This document shows, piece by piece, positions 8,445-16,933 of a stretch of 55,348 nt of DNA (positions within the stretch are counted from its first letter, which is position 1; every line of letters begins with the position of its first letter). The stretch comes from CAYOYK01 sp964408185. Lineage in GTDB: Bacteria > Bacillota > Clostridia > Christensenellales > Aristaeellaceae. The notes beneath the pieces were generated by a model. That model ran no database searches. It saw only the letters and a list, made by a program, of their open reading frames with translations, and was not told the origin of the DNA. The translations under genes and the position numbers were made by a program. Location of the stretch: NCBI GenBank assembly GCA_964408185.1, contig CAYOYK010000015.1, forward strand, positions 1 to 55,348, given 5' to 3'.

Positions 8445-9002
8445 TTAGTGGAGGAAGCTCTTGAGCATGAAGCCGCAGGTCAGGGTATCCTCATCCAGCA
8501 CCTGCGCCCACGTTTTGTTTTCAGCAATCACGCGAAGGGTCGCGCCCTGCGTATACGTGCCGTGAATGCCCGTGCTCTTGGAGGGCCCCCAGCGGAGGTT
8601 GACATGCCCGGTCGGCGTGGAGGGCGTGACAGTTGCGTAGTAATTGGCGGTGACGAACGACTTATAGCTGACGCTGCCCTCCGTGGAGGAGCTCGTGCTT
8701 GAGCCGCTGGACGCGCTCGGCTTTTGGGTGCTGAGGTAGCGCACCATCACATAGCCGTTGTTGTCTCCATAATAAACCGAAGCCCACTTGGGGTCGTCGC
8801 ACAGCCCGATCCAGCCAACCTGCGCCCCGTACGGGATGGTTGTGATCACGGGGTCGTCGGTGGACATGCCGGCGCGCATATTCAGCGGCTTGTGATTGCC
8901 CGTAACAACGTAGTAGAAGGATTCCGCCGATGCGACCATGATGGGTAGCATCGTGACTGCCAAAAGCAGCGCCAGAAGGCTGATCAACCGTTTTGTTCTC
9001 AT
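8445..9002 (-). CDS. Secreted protein with two SH3b-type domains
   Basis: 185 residues from ATG 9002, chosen over the GTG nine bases upstream because AAAGGAG lies eight bases before it. A signal peptide (ending near VASA-ES) is followed by an SH3b-like domain (LNMRAG, TTIPYGAQVGWIG, WASVYYGDNNGYVMVRYL), a Ser-rich linker, and a second SH3b-like domain (VNLRWGPSKS, ATLRVIAENKTWAQV, GFMLKSFL). SH3b domains commonly bind peptidoglycan, so this is likely a wall-associated protein. There is no enzymatic domain. It sits in a minus-strand cluster with the membrane protein at 9051 (48 bases upstream) and the small secreted protein at 7892 (22 bases downstream). The truncated gene at 54760 is a clear paralogue with the same neighbour. 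Confidence 0.82.
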   Translation of the reverse strand: MRTKRLISLLALLLAVTMLPIMVASAESFYYVVTGNHKPLNMRAGMSTDDPVITTIPYGAQVGWIGLCDDPKWASVYYGDNNGYVMVRYLSTQKPSASSGSSTSSSTEGSVSYKSFVTANYYATVTPSTPTGHVNLRWGPSKSTGIHGTYTQGATLRVIAENKTWAQVLDEDTLTCGFMLKSFLH

Positions 9003-9050
9003 GGAATACACTCCTTTGTCAATTTGTTTTTCCGGGATGACGGGGATGCT

Positions 9051-9488
9051 TTATGCTTTTCTGCAGGCGACTGCGGCCTGAAGATAGACTATAAGAATGA
9101 AAACCGAGGCGGCGGGCGAAAGCACCGTCAGCCACCCCGCCTGTCCGCGCACTACGCTTGCAATCTGCACAACCAGCCCGACGCCAAGCAGTATGGCCAC
9201 GGATTTTCCAACCCCGATATGGGCAAAGCTGCGGCAGGTTCCGCTGGATTGCATCAGGCCCTTCACGCCCAGATATGCCTCCGCGAGGACAATCCAGCCG
9301 ACGAGTCCGATTGCAATGGCAACCGCGGCCGCAGGCAGGGGCTCCGTCGCCTCCGAACGGGCCGTCACAGCGCCGACTGCGAGCGTTCCCCAACGCATTT
9401 CATACAGACAGGATCCGGCGTAGCAGCCCGCAATGCAAAGGAACGCGATGCTGTAGCATTGGAGAGACGCTTTGTTCTTCTCCCTCAC
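9051..9488 (-). CDS. Small four-TM membrane protein, unknown function
   Basis: 145 residues if translation starts at GTG 9488, which has GGAGGGG five bases upstream. A longer reading from TTG 9563 is possible but has no such site. There are four hydrophobic segments (CYSIAFLCIAGCYAG, AAAVAIAIGLVGWIVL, VAILLGVGLVVQIA, LTVLSPAASVFILIV) separated by short loops, with a positive N-terminus. I recognise no family. It is the first gene of the minus-strand group with the SH3b and small secreted proteins, so it may be part of the same envelope function, though co-transcription is not shown. The 255 bases upstream (9489-9743) contain only a 6-bp hairpin (AAGCGC/GCGCTT near 9630) and no gene that I can support. 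Confidence 0.6.
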   Translation of the reverse strand: MREKNKASLQCYSIAFLCIAGCYAGSCLYEMRWGTLAVGAVTARSEATEPLPAAAVAIAIGLVGWIVLAEAYLGVKGLMQSSGTCRSFAHIGVGKSVAILLGVGLVVQIASVVRGQAGWLTVLSPAASVFILIVYLQAAVACRKA

Positions 9489-9743
9489 ATCGGCCCCTCC
9501 ATCCGTCAGATGATTCGTTTCGCCATTTGACTCGACAAATCCTGCATCCTGCGGAACAGTCAAGTGCGGCGCGTCAACTTTACAAGCTTGTCCGTATTCG
9601 TCCGCCTCGCGTCGTCATTTGGCGTGCCAAGCGCAGCTGCGCCGCGCTTGTTTCCTCCGTTGTTCTGTCCGGCATGGCTTCGGATGGGCCCATGTGGCGC
9701 GGATTACGGGCTTCCGCCGATCTCGTTGCTGCGCTCTATCCGT

Positions 9744-11714
9744 CTACTCGCTTTGGGTCGCTTGGGTCGGCTGGCCTTCGCTTTCAAGGGTCTCCTTTGC
9801 CTCCCGCTTTGCCTGCTTGCGGAGCTTGCGCTTTTTCCGGGTGGCAATGCGATAGATGATGAACGCGAGGAGCAGCAGCAGCAGCACCCCCGCCGCGATA
9901 GCAATCGCGATCAACTGCGATACGGTCAGGTGCGTTACGTCGGAATGCTCCAGCAGCGCCATGACCGACGGGGAGTAGGTCATCTCCGCGCTCCACGGGT
10001 CAAAAGAAATCGTGCTCCAGCCCGTAAAGCGGTCCAGCTGGCTGCTGGCCGTGGAGGGCGAAGCCGCAAAGAAGAGATCGTCCTGACTCACCGTGAGAAG
10101 ATGCACATTGTCCAGCGTGCCATGAAGCTGCCCCACGCAGTAGGTCGTGCCAAAGTAGATCACGTTGCCGTCCGATTTTGCCTCCATCAGCAAATAGTAA
10201 TCTCTGTCCCTCGGCAGTTCGATGATCTGCTGCTTCCCCGCGCGCAGGGAAGCGATCCTCGGACGCTCCTCCAGCGGAATGGGGATTTCGCCTGTTTTCC
10301 GGTCGATATCGGCGCTTAGCGTTCCGTCGGGCTTCACCTGCCAGAGGTAGCGCAGCTCCTCGTTATCGATATAGAGGGTCACATCCCCGGAACAGACAAA
10401 CCGCACGTACTCCAGCGAATCGGTGTACAGCTCGGCCGGATCGTCCACGGAGAAGAGCCACGATACGTACACCTCCGGCACGTGCTCGTGGGCGATGTTA
10501 TCGGTAAGGCCCGTGCGGGTGTTCCATTGGCTACCCGCCGCGCCCGTCAGGTTATCGGCCACGGTGGTATACATCACGGTGGACAGGTAGTCCGTCAGGT
10601 GTTCGATCTCCAAGCGCTGGGTATCCGTAATCAGCTCCTCGTCCTTCATCAGCTGGGATACGGCGGAGGAAAGATTGGGCAGGCTCTTGTCCGCCCACAA
10701 GCGCAGCATGATATCCTGCATGTGCTCCGCGTATACCTCGCTCGTGGGCAAAATCCCCAGCAGGTAATCCATAATGGTATGGAGGGTATGGTTGATCTCC
10801 GTGTTGTTCCAAAACGCCATGCCCGTGAGCTGCATGGCCACATCGTTGGCCTTGGGCGCTTTAAGGTAATAATCGCTGTCCGTTTCCTGCGCGGGCGTAT
10901 ACAGTGTCACCCCGTTGCGGTCATACCCCCACTCGGCAAACGGAATGGCGGGCACGGGGTCAAACTTGCCGACGATGTTGAATATGTTGGGGTATGGGCC
11001 CGCCTTCTTGGTGGTGCGCGGCGTTGCGAACGTGTAGGCGTATACGTCCGCAAACAAACCGCTATCCGTCATGTCCGCCGCGACCAGATTGCTCACGGCC
11101 GCCGCGCGGCTGTATCCGGCGATCCACAGCTTGATCGGCCCCGTAAAGCTGTGCTCTGTCAAATACTCGCGGATGCGCGCGTTGACCTTCTCGGCCGCGC
11201 TGCCAAAGCCAACGTGACGCGTTTCGTCCCCAACGGTGAAATTGCTCAGCCATTCGTTTTCGTAGCCGCCGCCGCGCACCGCCACGGCGATCAGCGTCGC
11301 GTCGCCGATCCTCTTGCTGCCGATAACGGTGCCGATGGTATCCACGCTCGGCTTGATATCGTACTGCTGGCTGGAAAGCTCGCCAAAGCCCGCCTGCGTC
11401 ATATACCGACGAATATGCGCGTCCCGGTCGGCCATCTCTCCCGAATTGTCGCCAAAGGCCGAAATGGCGAGGCCCAGCGAGCAGCGCGCCAAATCGTGGC
11501 TGTACACCGTGTCCTCGGCGAGAAACCACTCGTCGTTCCACGGGAAGCTCCATGTGCGCATGGGCGAGTCCGCGGTCGCGCGCCACATGGCCGTCAGCGG
11601 GCGCGCCTCCTCGGCTCCCAATGCGGCAGTACACGGCGCGACGGCCACAAGCGCTGCCACGAGCAGCAGCAGAAAAAGACGTTTTCCCGTGTGCGACAAT
11701 TGTTTGCTTTGCAT
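9744..11714 (-). CDS. Secreted, membrane-anchored lipase-like alpha/beta hydrolase
   Basis: 656 residues. A signal peptide (residues 1-33) leads to a class-3-lipase-like domain with the nucleophile elbow IAGYSRAAAV (Ser about 202, G-x-S-x-A). DADVYAYTFATPR and NIFNIVGKFDPVPAIPF follow, matching the usual strand-turn that carries the catalytic Asp, and a His such as the one in INHTLH or EHVPE could complete the triad. The middle and C-terminal thirds are beta-rich and unassigned. A membrane segment (about 610-632, AIAIAAGVLLLLLLAFIIY) and a Lys/Arg-rich cytoplasmic tail close the protein, so the enzyme would face outward. ATG 11714 has GGGAGG upstream. It is divergent from the 11924 operon, and its promoter carries a Pho-box-like site. 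The substrate is unknown. Confidence 0.75.
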   Translation of the reverse strand: MQSKQLSHTGKRLFLLLLVAALVAVAPCTAALGAEEARPLTAMWRATADSPMRTWSFPWNDEWFLAEDTVYSHDLARCSLGLAISAFGDNSGEMADRDAHIRRYMTQAGFGELSSQQYDIKPSVDTIGTVIGSKRIGDATLIAVAVRGGGYENEWLSNFTVGDETRHVGFGSAAEKVNARIREYLTEHSFTGPIKLWIAGYSRAAAVSNLVAADMTDSGLFADVYAYTFATPRTTKKAGPYPNIFNIVGKFDPVPAIPFAEWGYDRNGVTLYTPAQETDSDYYLKAPKANDVAMQLTGMAFWNNTEINHTLHTIMDYLLGILPTSEVYAEHMQDIMLRLWADKSLPNLSSAVSQLMKDEELITDTQRLEIEHLTDYLSTVMYTTVADNLTGAAGSQWNTRTGLTDNIAHEHVPEVYVSWLFSVDDPAELYTDSLEYVRFVCSGDVTLYIDNEELRYLWQVKPDGTLSADIDRKTGEIPIPLEERPRIASLRAGKQQIIELPRDRDYYLLMEAKSDGNVIYFGTTYCVGQLHGTLDNVHLLTVSQDDLFFAASPSTASSQLDRFTGWSTISFDPWSAEMTYSPSVMALLEHSDVTHLTVSQLIAIAIAAGVLLLLLLAFIIYRIATRKKRKLRKQAKREAKETLESEGQPTQATQSE

Positions 11715-11771
11715 GGTGCCTCCCGTCGCCTCCCTGCGAATGCTGGTTTTTTGTTCAAACAGCTATGTTTC

Positions 11772-11806
11772 AGCCTAGCAGTCGCACTATGACAGAACTA
11801 TGACAA
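11772..11806 (-). promoter_or_regulatory. Pho-box-like operator and -10 element of the lipase gene
   Basis: Read on the minus strand: TTGTCAT, AGTT, CTGTCAT (11806-11789), then 11 bases, then a possible -10 TAGGCT (11777-11772). Two heptamers repeat with an 11-bp period in place of a -35 box. This matches the layout of PhoB/OmpR-family activated promoters and closely resembles the E. coli Pho box (CTGTCATAAATCTGTCAC). The regulator identity is inferred. Confidence 0.55.
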
Positions 11807-11850
11807 AATCTGACTTCGTTTTCTGCTTGTTGGCTGCTTCGGCGCGAAAT

Positions 11851-11885
11851 TTGTCATAGTCTTGTCATGGTTGCCTGGGTATCAT
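11851..11885 (+). promoter_or_regulatory. Pho-box-like operator and -10 element of the CXXC/polyferredoxin operon
   Basis: TTGTCAT, AGTC, TTGTCAT (11851-11868), then 11 bases, then -10 TATCAT (11880-11885). It is the mirror image of the site at 11789-11806 with the same spacing, and the two share an 11-bp perfect inverted repeat (ACTATGACAAA/TTTGTCATAGT). The gene start at 11924 lies 38 bases beyond the -10. Confidence 0.58.
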
Positions 11886-11923
11886 GCTTACAAAGCGTTT
11901 CTATCGTAAAGGAAGCGAATGAT

Positions 11924-12706
11924 ATGGGTTTACGGTTTAAACAAAGCCTGCCGCGAATCGCCGCATGGTTCCTTGCGGCGGTCACGCTGGCGCTTGCAAC
12001 GGCGCTGATCGTGCAATGCGCGGGCATCTACCTCACGGGCGTTGCGCCGCAGAACCGCAGCGACGCGGGCGTTTACTTGCAGGATGTATACAGCCCCGCC
12101 ATCGTCGCGCAGCGGTTTGCGCAGATTCGCTGGCTGCTGTGGCTGTGGCTGGCGGCGCTTTCTGCGGCGCTTCTTCTGCGCGCCGTCCTTCCGGCCGATG
12201 CGCCCGCCGCCCGTTCCATTCCCCTAGAGAACCGCTGGGCGCTGGTCTGTGCGCGGCGCGAGGCTACGCCGGATATGCAAAAGGAGCGCCGGACGCGCCG
12301 CCTCGCCACGGGCGCATGCGCCCTTGTGTGCGCCGCCGGCGCAACGGTCACGGGCCTGTATCTATTGGATCCGTCGCACTTCGCCTCGCGGGAGCTGGAA
12401 AGCGTAATGGGCGCGCTGCTGATCCATATCGGCCCCTGGCTTGCCTATGCGTTTGTGGCTCTTTTTTTGCTGGCGCAGCTTCGGCACGTCAGCATGCTGC
12501 GTGAAATCGAGGCGGCGAAGGTCGCGCCGATGCGTCAAGCGGCGGTAAAGCCGGATAGCCGCCGCGGCGGAGCGGCCACAATCGTGAGGGTGGCGCTGCT
12601 GGTTTGCGCCGTCGCGCTGATTGTGCTGGGCGTATGCAATGGCGGCATGCGCGATGTGTTGATCAAAGCCATCAATATTTGTACGGAGTGTATCGGCCTT
12701 GGATAA
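11924..12706 (+). CDS. Membrane protein with CD1871A-like C-terminal CXXC motif
   Basis: 260 residues from ATG 11924 (AAAGGA upstream), with about four membrane segments (14-35, 68-90, 130-150, 170-190) and a fifth near the C-terminus (VALLVCAVALIVLGVCNGG). The last residues, INICTECIGLG, match the signature of the small CD1871A family of CXXC proteins, normally about 45 residues long and often next to 4Fe-4S membrane proteins. Here that module seems fused to the end of a larger membrane protein, or this is a long member of the same family. The CXXC could accept or pass electrons. The gene overlaps the polyferredoxin-TlpA gene (12699) by eight bases, so the two products are probably made together and work in one redox chain. 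A Pho-box-like promoter precedes it. Confidence 0.72.
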   Translation: MGLRFKQSLPRIAAWFLAAVTLALATALIVQCAGIYLTGVAPQNRSDAGVYLQDVYSPAIVAQRFAQIRWLLWLWLAALSAALLLRAVLPADAPAARSIPLENRWALVCARREATPDMQKERRTRRLATGACALVCAAGATVTGLYLLDPSHFASRELESVMGALLIHIGPWLAYAFVALFLLAQLRHVSMLREIEAAKVAPMRQAAVKPDSRRGGAATIVRVALLVCAVALIVLGVCNGGMRDVLIKAINICTECIGLG

Positions 12707-14252
12707 TAAGATAAATGCGCGGCAGACCGCGCGAAAGCCCATTACTAGGCGGCTTATCCAGCTTTATGCCGCGCTGTTGTACAACGCCAATATCAAGGGG
12801 TTCATCACAGGAGAAATATACACCCAGCCCACAAAAAACATCTGCGTGCCGGGGTTCAACTGCTATTCCTGCCCCGGCGCCATCGGTGCGTGTCCGCTGG
12901 GCTCGCTGCAAAACGCGCTGGCCTCCTCCGGCAACCGCGCGCCGTATTACGTGCTGGGCATTCTGATGCTGTTCGGCCTGATCCTCGGACGCACGATCTG
13001 CGGCTGGCTCTGCCCGCTGGGCCTTATACAGGAGCTGGTGCATAAGCTCCCCACGCCCAAGCTCAAGAAAAACCGCTTTACGCGCGCGCTGTCTTGGCTC
13101 AAGTACGTGATCTTGGCGGTGTTCGTCGTGGCGATTCCGCTGATTTACAGCGTGCAGCACTTCCCGGTGCCCGCTTTCTGCAAGTATATCTGCCCCGCAG
13201 GCACGCTGGAGGGCGCGGTGGCCCTGCTGGCCAACCCTGCCAACGCCGCAAAATTCTCCATGCTGAACATTCTTTTCACGCGCAAGTTCATCATTTTGGT
13301 GGTGATCCTGCTCGCCTGCGTGTTCATCTACCGTGCGTTTTGCCGCTTTCTGTGCCCACTTGGGGCGATTTACGGCTTGTTCGCGCGGCTTTCGCTGCTG
13401 GGCGTGAAGGTGGACGCGGCCAAATGCACCCAATGCGGGCGCTGCGTTTCTCATTGCGAGATGGACATTCGCCGCGTGGGCGACCACGAGTGCATCCACT
13501 GCGGCCAGTGCATCGACGTCTGCCCCACCAAGGCCATCAGCTTGAAGTGCGGAAAGCTGGTGCTGATGAAGAACGAGGTTGGCGAGAGCGAGGAGCCGTC
13601 CGCCAAAGCGGTCAAAGCACGCCGTGTGCGCCGCATCTGCGCATGGTCGGTCGCTCTGCTGCTGCTGGGCGGCGTGCTGTGGATGGTCAATCGCCCGACC
13701 GACGCGCCCGCCGTCGCAACGGAGCCTGTCGCAACGCAGTCTGCCGCCGTGGAGACAGCCCTGCCGCAGGCGACCGATCAGCCGGCCGACGAGCCGCAGG
13801 CGACGCCCGACGACAGGCCGGTCGGGTGTGAGGTGGGCATGCGCTGCCCCGACTTTACCGTGCCGCTGTACGGCGCGGACGGCGGCAGCTTTGCGATGCC
13901 GACGGGTCAGGTGACGGTTATCAACTTCTGGGCGACATGGTGCACGCCCTGCGTAGGCGAGCTGCCGTACTTCGAGCAGCTGTATGCCGCCTACGGAGAC
14001 CGCATTGCGCTGGTTGCCATCCACTCCAGCATGATCACGGACGATGTGCCGGCGTTCCTAGACCGCGAGGCCCTCGCGCTCCCCTTCGGGCAGGACGAGG
14101 ACGGCAGCGTCATTGCGATGCTGGGCGGCTCCACCATGCTGCCGATGACCGTCGTGGTTGATGCGGACGGGCAGATCGTGTACAACAAGGTCGGTTCGAT
14201 CACCTTCGAGCTGCTGGAGAGCCTGATTGCTCCGCTGCTGGCGGCTGAGTAA
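12699..14252 (+). CDS. NapH/CcoG-type 4Fe-4S membrane protein fused to a TlpA/ResA-like thioredoxin domain
   Basis: 517 residues from TTG 12699, the only start in this frame consistent with the preserved N-terminus. The first half is a membrane iron-sulfur protein: NCYSCP, then CGWLCPLG, CKYICPAG and CRFLCPLG motifs between membrane segments, followed by two ferredoxin-type clusters (CTQCGRCVSHC and CIHCGQCIDVCP, about residues 243-285). After another membrane segment (about 310-328) and a Thr/Ala/Pro linker comes a thioredoxin fold with WCTPC (Cys 415 and 418) and a cis-Pro region (TMLPMTVVVD). The arrangement suggests electrons pass from the cytoplasmic clusters across the membrane to an outward-facing thioredoxin that reduces disulfides or other substrates. 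This transfer is inferred from domain order. It is translationally coupled to the CXXC protein upstream. Confidence 0.85.
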   Translation: MDNKINARQTARKPITRRLIQLYAALLYNANIKGFITGEIYTQPTKNICVPGFNCYSCPGAIGACPLGSLQNALASSGNRAPYYVLGILMLFGLILGRTICGWLCPLGLIQELVHKLPTPKLKKNRFTRALSWLKYVILAVFVVAIPLIYSVQHFPVPAFCKYICPAGTLEGAVALLANPANAAKFSMLNILFTRKFIILVVILLACVFIYRAFCRFLCPLGAIYGLFARLSLLGVKVDAAKCTQCGRCVSHCEMDIRRVGDHECIHCGQCIDVCPTKAISLKCGKLVLMKNEVGESEEPSAKAVKARRVRRICAWSVALLLLGGVLWMVNRPTDAPAVATEPVATQSAAVETALPQATDQPADEPQATPDDRPVGCEVGMRCPDFTVPLYGADGGSFAMPTGQVTVINFWATWCTPCVGELPYFEQLYAAYGDRIALVAIHSSMITDDVPAFLDREALALPFGQDEDGSVIAMLGGSTMLPMTVVVDADGQIVYNKVGSITFELLESLIAPLLAAE

Positions 14253-14326
14253 CTCAGCCAAGCGCGTGCTCCGGTATCAGAACGCATTGGCTACTGCCAA
14301 TGCGGGGCATTTCCAGAATCGGCTCT

Positions 14327-14363
14327 ACAACCGCGGTTCGGCGCAATGCCGGATCGCGGTTGT
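14327..14363 (+). terminator. Probable terminator after the polyferredoxin-TlpA gene
   Basis: ACAACCGCG/CGCGGTTGT stem, then ATTAACT and a T-rich stretch (CATTTTTTATTTG). A second hairpin (GCATTGG/CCAATGC, about 14284-14302) precedes it. Confidence 0.5.
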
Positions 14364-14462
14364 ATTAACTATGCATTTTTTATTTGTTGACGTATCGCAT
14401 CATTCCCAATGTCTTCTCTTTCCCTCTCAAAAAGGAGAAGCTGCGCCTCCGCCGCTTTTGCG

Positions 14463-14491
14463 TTGACCCGGCGGCCCGATTGGCGTACAAT
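14463..14491 (+). promoter_or_regulatory. Sigma-A-type promoter of mtnA
   Basis: TTGACC, a 17-base spacer and TACAAT, followed 29 bases later by the mtnA start with AAAGGAGGG. Confidence 0.7.
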
Positions 14492-14519
14492 AGTCGCATC
14501 AAGCAAAGGAGGGATCGCC

Positions 14520-15560
14520 ATGCCGGGCGAGCTGTTCCCAATCCGCTGGGATAACGCGGCCAACGAATTGATTCTGCTCGATCAGACCCAACTGCCCCGC
14601 AGCGAGGAATACCTTGCGTTCCGGACTGCCGAGGGCGTCCGCGACGCGATACGGGACATGGTGGTACGCGGCGCGCCGGCCATCGGCGTGACCGCGGCGT
14701 ATGGCATGGCGCTGGCCGCCCTGCACGCCGAGGGCGACGCGGCCGACGTGCTGACCGCCCTGCAAAAGGCCAAGGCGCTGCTGGACGCAAGCCGTCCCAC
14801 CGCCGTCAATCTGGCATGGGCCACCGCGCGCATGCTGGCCTTCGCCAAGTCGCACGCCGATGCAGCCGCTCTCCGCGAGGCGCTGGTCGCCGAGGCCGTC
14901 GCCGTCCAGCGCGAGGATGAGGCCATCTGCCGGCAAATCGGCGAGAACGCGCTCGCGCTGCTGCGTCCCGGCGACGGCGTGCTGACGCATTGCAACGCCG
15001 GGCAGCTGGCGACCTCGCGTTATGGCACGGCAACCGCCGCAATGTACCTTGCCAAGGAGCGCGGCGTTCCGCTGCGTATCTTCTCGGATGAAACACGCCC
15101 TCGCTTGCAGGGCTCCAGCCTGACAGCGCTGGAGCTGCACCGCGCGGGCATTGACGTGACGGTCATCTGCGACAACATGGCCGCGACCGTGATGAGCCAA
15201 GGCAAGATCAACGCCGTGATCGTAGGCACCGACCGCGTGGCCGCCAACGGCGACGTGGCCAACAAAATCGGCACCTACGGGGTGGCCGTGCTGGCAAGGC
15301 ATTTTGGCCTCCCGTTCTATGTGGCCGCGCCAACGCCCAGCATCGATCGCTCGCTGGCGCACGGCGGGCTGATCCCCATTGAGGAGCGCAGCCGCAACGA
15401 GGTCATCCATGGCTTTGGCGTGTACACGGCGCCGGAGGACGTCAAGGTGTACAATCCCGGCTTTGACGTAACCCCGGCTGATCTCGTTACCGCGATCATC
15501 ACGGAGCGCGGCGTCGCGCGGCCGCCCTATGGCGACAGTCTGCGCGAGCTGCTGGCATAG
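14520..15560 (+). CDS. mtnA: S-methyl-5-thioribose-1-phosphate isomerase (MtnA)
   Basis: 346 residues, the usual length for the family. It converts 5-methylthioribose-1-phosphate to methylthioribulose-1-phosphate in the methionine salvage pathway (cytoplasm). Diagnostic segments are VVRGAPAIGVTAAYG, RPTAVNLAWA, LTHCNAGQLATSRYGTA with the catalytic Cys at 158, DETRPRLQG, DNMAATVMSQG, and GTDRVAANGDVANKIGTY with the catalytic Asp at 238. ATG 14520 is chosen because AAAGGAGGG lies at ideal spacing and the upstream extension has no family similarity. It is transcribed alone, between its own promoter and a strong terminator. No other methionine-salvage genes are in the window, so it may work with unlinked partners or in a shunt variant. 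Confidence 0.93.
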   Translation: MPGELFPIRWDNAANELILLDQTQLPRSEEYLAFRTAEGVRDAIRDMVVRGAPAIGVTAAYGMALAALHAEGDAADVLTALQKAKALLDASRPTAVNLAWATARMLAFAKSHADAAALREALVAEAVAVQREDEAICRQIGENALALLRPGDGVLTHCNAGQLATSRYGTATAAMYLAKERGVPLRIFSDETRPRLQGSSLTALELHRAGIDVTVICDNMAATVMSQGKINAVIVGTDRVAANGDVANKIGTYGVAVLARHFGLPFYVAAPTPSIDRSLAHGGLIPIEERSRNEVIHGFGVYTAPEDVKVYNPGFDVTPADLVTAIITERGVARPPYGDSLRELLA

Positions 15561-15567
15561 CAACGGC

Positions 15568-15597
15568 AAAGCGCGGCCCGCTCATGGGCCGCGCTTT
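15568..15597. terminator. Bidirectional terminator between mtnA and the SGNH gene
   Basis: Perfect 12-bp stem AAAGCGCGGCCC/GGGCCGCGCTTT with a 6-base loop. A-rich and T-rich edges serve both convergent genes. Confidence 0.75.
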
Positions 15598-15610
15598 GCT
15601 GTATCCACGC

Positions 15611-16933
15611 TTACTCGATGCGGATCGCCAGCTCGTAGCATTGCTCGTACTCGGACGCGCTGCCGACCGCGCGGGCCTCCACGCGCAGGGTGTAGGTTCC
15701 CGCAGTCAACGCGGAGAGATCCGCGGAGGCCGCGCCATACTCGCTGAACGCGGGATAGCTGTCCGCCTGCTCCGTTTTGACGGCAAAGCGATACTCCACC
15801 GCGACGTGCGACGGCGCAAGGAAGGCAAACGCGGCCGTGCGGGTGGCCGGGTCGTAGGTCGCCCACGCGGCGCACACAAAATCAACGGAGGCCATCAGCT
15901 CGTCATAGCTGCCGTACAGGTAGTCGCTCTTGTCCAGCGCGCCCTCCCGATCCTTCACGACGACCTCGGCCGCCAGCCTCGTGTACGGAAGCGCGACGGC
16001 CGTTCCCGACAGATGGCTGCCTGCGCGGTCAATCGCATAATAGCCCGCGTTGACGCGATCCAGCTTATCCGCCCTCAGCAGCGAAAAGTCCATCCACAGC
16101 ACGTCCTGCTCCTCCGCGAAGCGCGCCATACTATCCAAATAGTCCTGATAGTTGGGCACCGCGGCCAGCGCCGGGTAGCTCAGCGGCGGGGTGAGAATCA
16201 TCAGGCGCGCGCCGTTTTGCTTGCAAAGCTGGTTGATGCGCGTCAGCCACGCGAGCCGCTCGGCATTCTCGCCGCCCCACGGATAGGTTTCCATCGGGCC
16301 GACCGCGTCCTCCGCATAGCCGCCCGCGCGATGCTCAAAGCCTCGATCGGTATACTGCGTCGTCGCCATCGTCACGCGCTGATTGGCGTTCTTGCGCATA
16401 TAGGCCAGACAGTAGCGCTCCCGATAGCGGAAGAAGGGAAAGAGCACGTCGATCCAGTTCTCGCTTGGGATCACGTTGGCGACGTATGCCAGCTTATTGG
16501 CGTTCCACCTCATGTGATCCGCAATCAGCAGCGCGGACATGGCGTTTGTCGGCGGCAGGTAGCCATCCACCAGCGTGGTCATGATGCACCAGTTTGCGTC
16601 GATCACGACCGTCTGCGGGCGCTGCGTTTGGAACGCCTCGCGCAGGAGGTAGTAGCTCGACGCGGGGCTCTGCCCGTCCGAAGCGATACCGTAGCTGTAC
16701 CCGCCGGCAATCTCATCGAAGGCGTCGGCATAGTATGCGTCAAACGCCATGGAGGTGCCGATAAAGAGCGTGGTCACGCTGTTTGGCTCCAGCCCGTAAA
16801 ACCCGGCCATCACAGGCTCAAAGTCCTCCGGACGGGCCAGATAGTAGTTGCACAGGCCGCACAGCAGGCAGAACACCAGCGCAAAGCACAGCAGGCGGAC
16901 AGCCGGACGGAGGAACCGCTTAATATTGCGCAT
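15611..16933 (-). CDS. SGNH-like protein, DltD/AlgX-type partner of the MBOAT acyltransferase
   Basis: 440 residues from ATG 16933, which has GGGAGGG seven bases upstream. An N-terminal membrane segment (about 10-28) places the rest outside the cell. The block-I-like motif is FIGTSMAFDAY (G-T-S near residue 60), followed by ASDGQSPASSYYLL; a late segment DRAGSHLSG could supply the catalytic Asp/His pair (x-x-x-H-L). The C-terminal 100 residues are beta-rich. Proteins of this kind act with MBOAT enzymes to move acyl groups onto surface polymers (DltD with DltB, AlgJ/AlgX with AlgI). Its start overlaps the MBOAT stop by 14 bases, which fixes the partnership. The acyl group and acceptor are not visible from the sequence. 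Confidence 0.75.
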   Translation of the reverse strand: MRNIKRFLRPAVRLLCFALVFCLLCGLCNYYLARPEDFEPVMAGFYGLEPNSVTTLFIGTSMAFDAYYADAFDEIAGGYSYGIASDGQSPASSYYLLREAFQTQRPQTVVIDANWCIMTTLVDGYLPPTNAMSALLIADHMRWNANKLAYVANVIPSENWIDVLFPFFRYRERYCLAYMRKNANQRVTMATTQYTDRGFEHRAGGYAEDAVGPMETYPWGGENAERLAWLTRINQLCKQNGARLMILTPPLSYPALAAVPNYQDYLDSMARFAEEQDVLWMDFSLLRADKLDRVNAGYYAIDRAGSHLSGTAVALPYTRLAAEVVVKDREGALDKSDYLYGSYDELMASVDFVCAAWATYDPATRTAAFAFLAPSHVAVEYRFAVKTEQADSYPAFSEYGAASADLSALTAGTYTLRVEARAVGSASEYEQCYELAIRIE

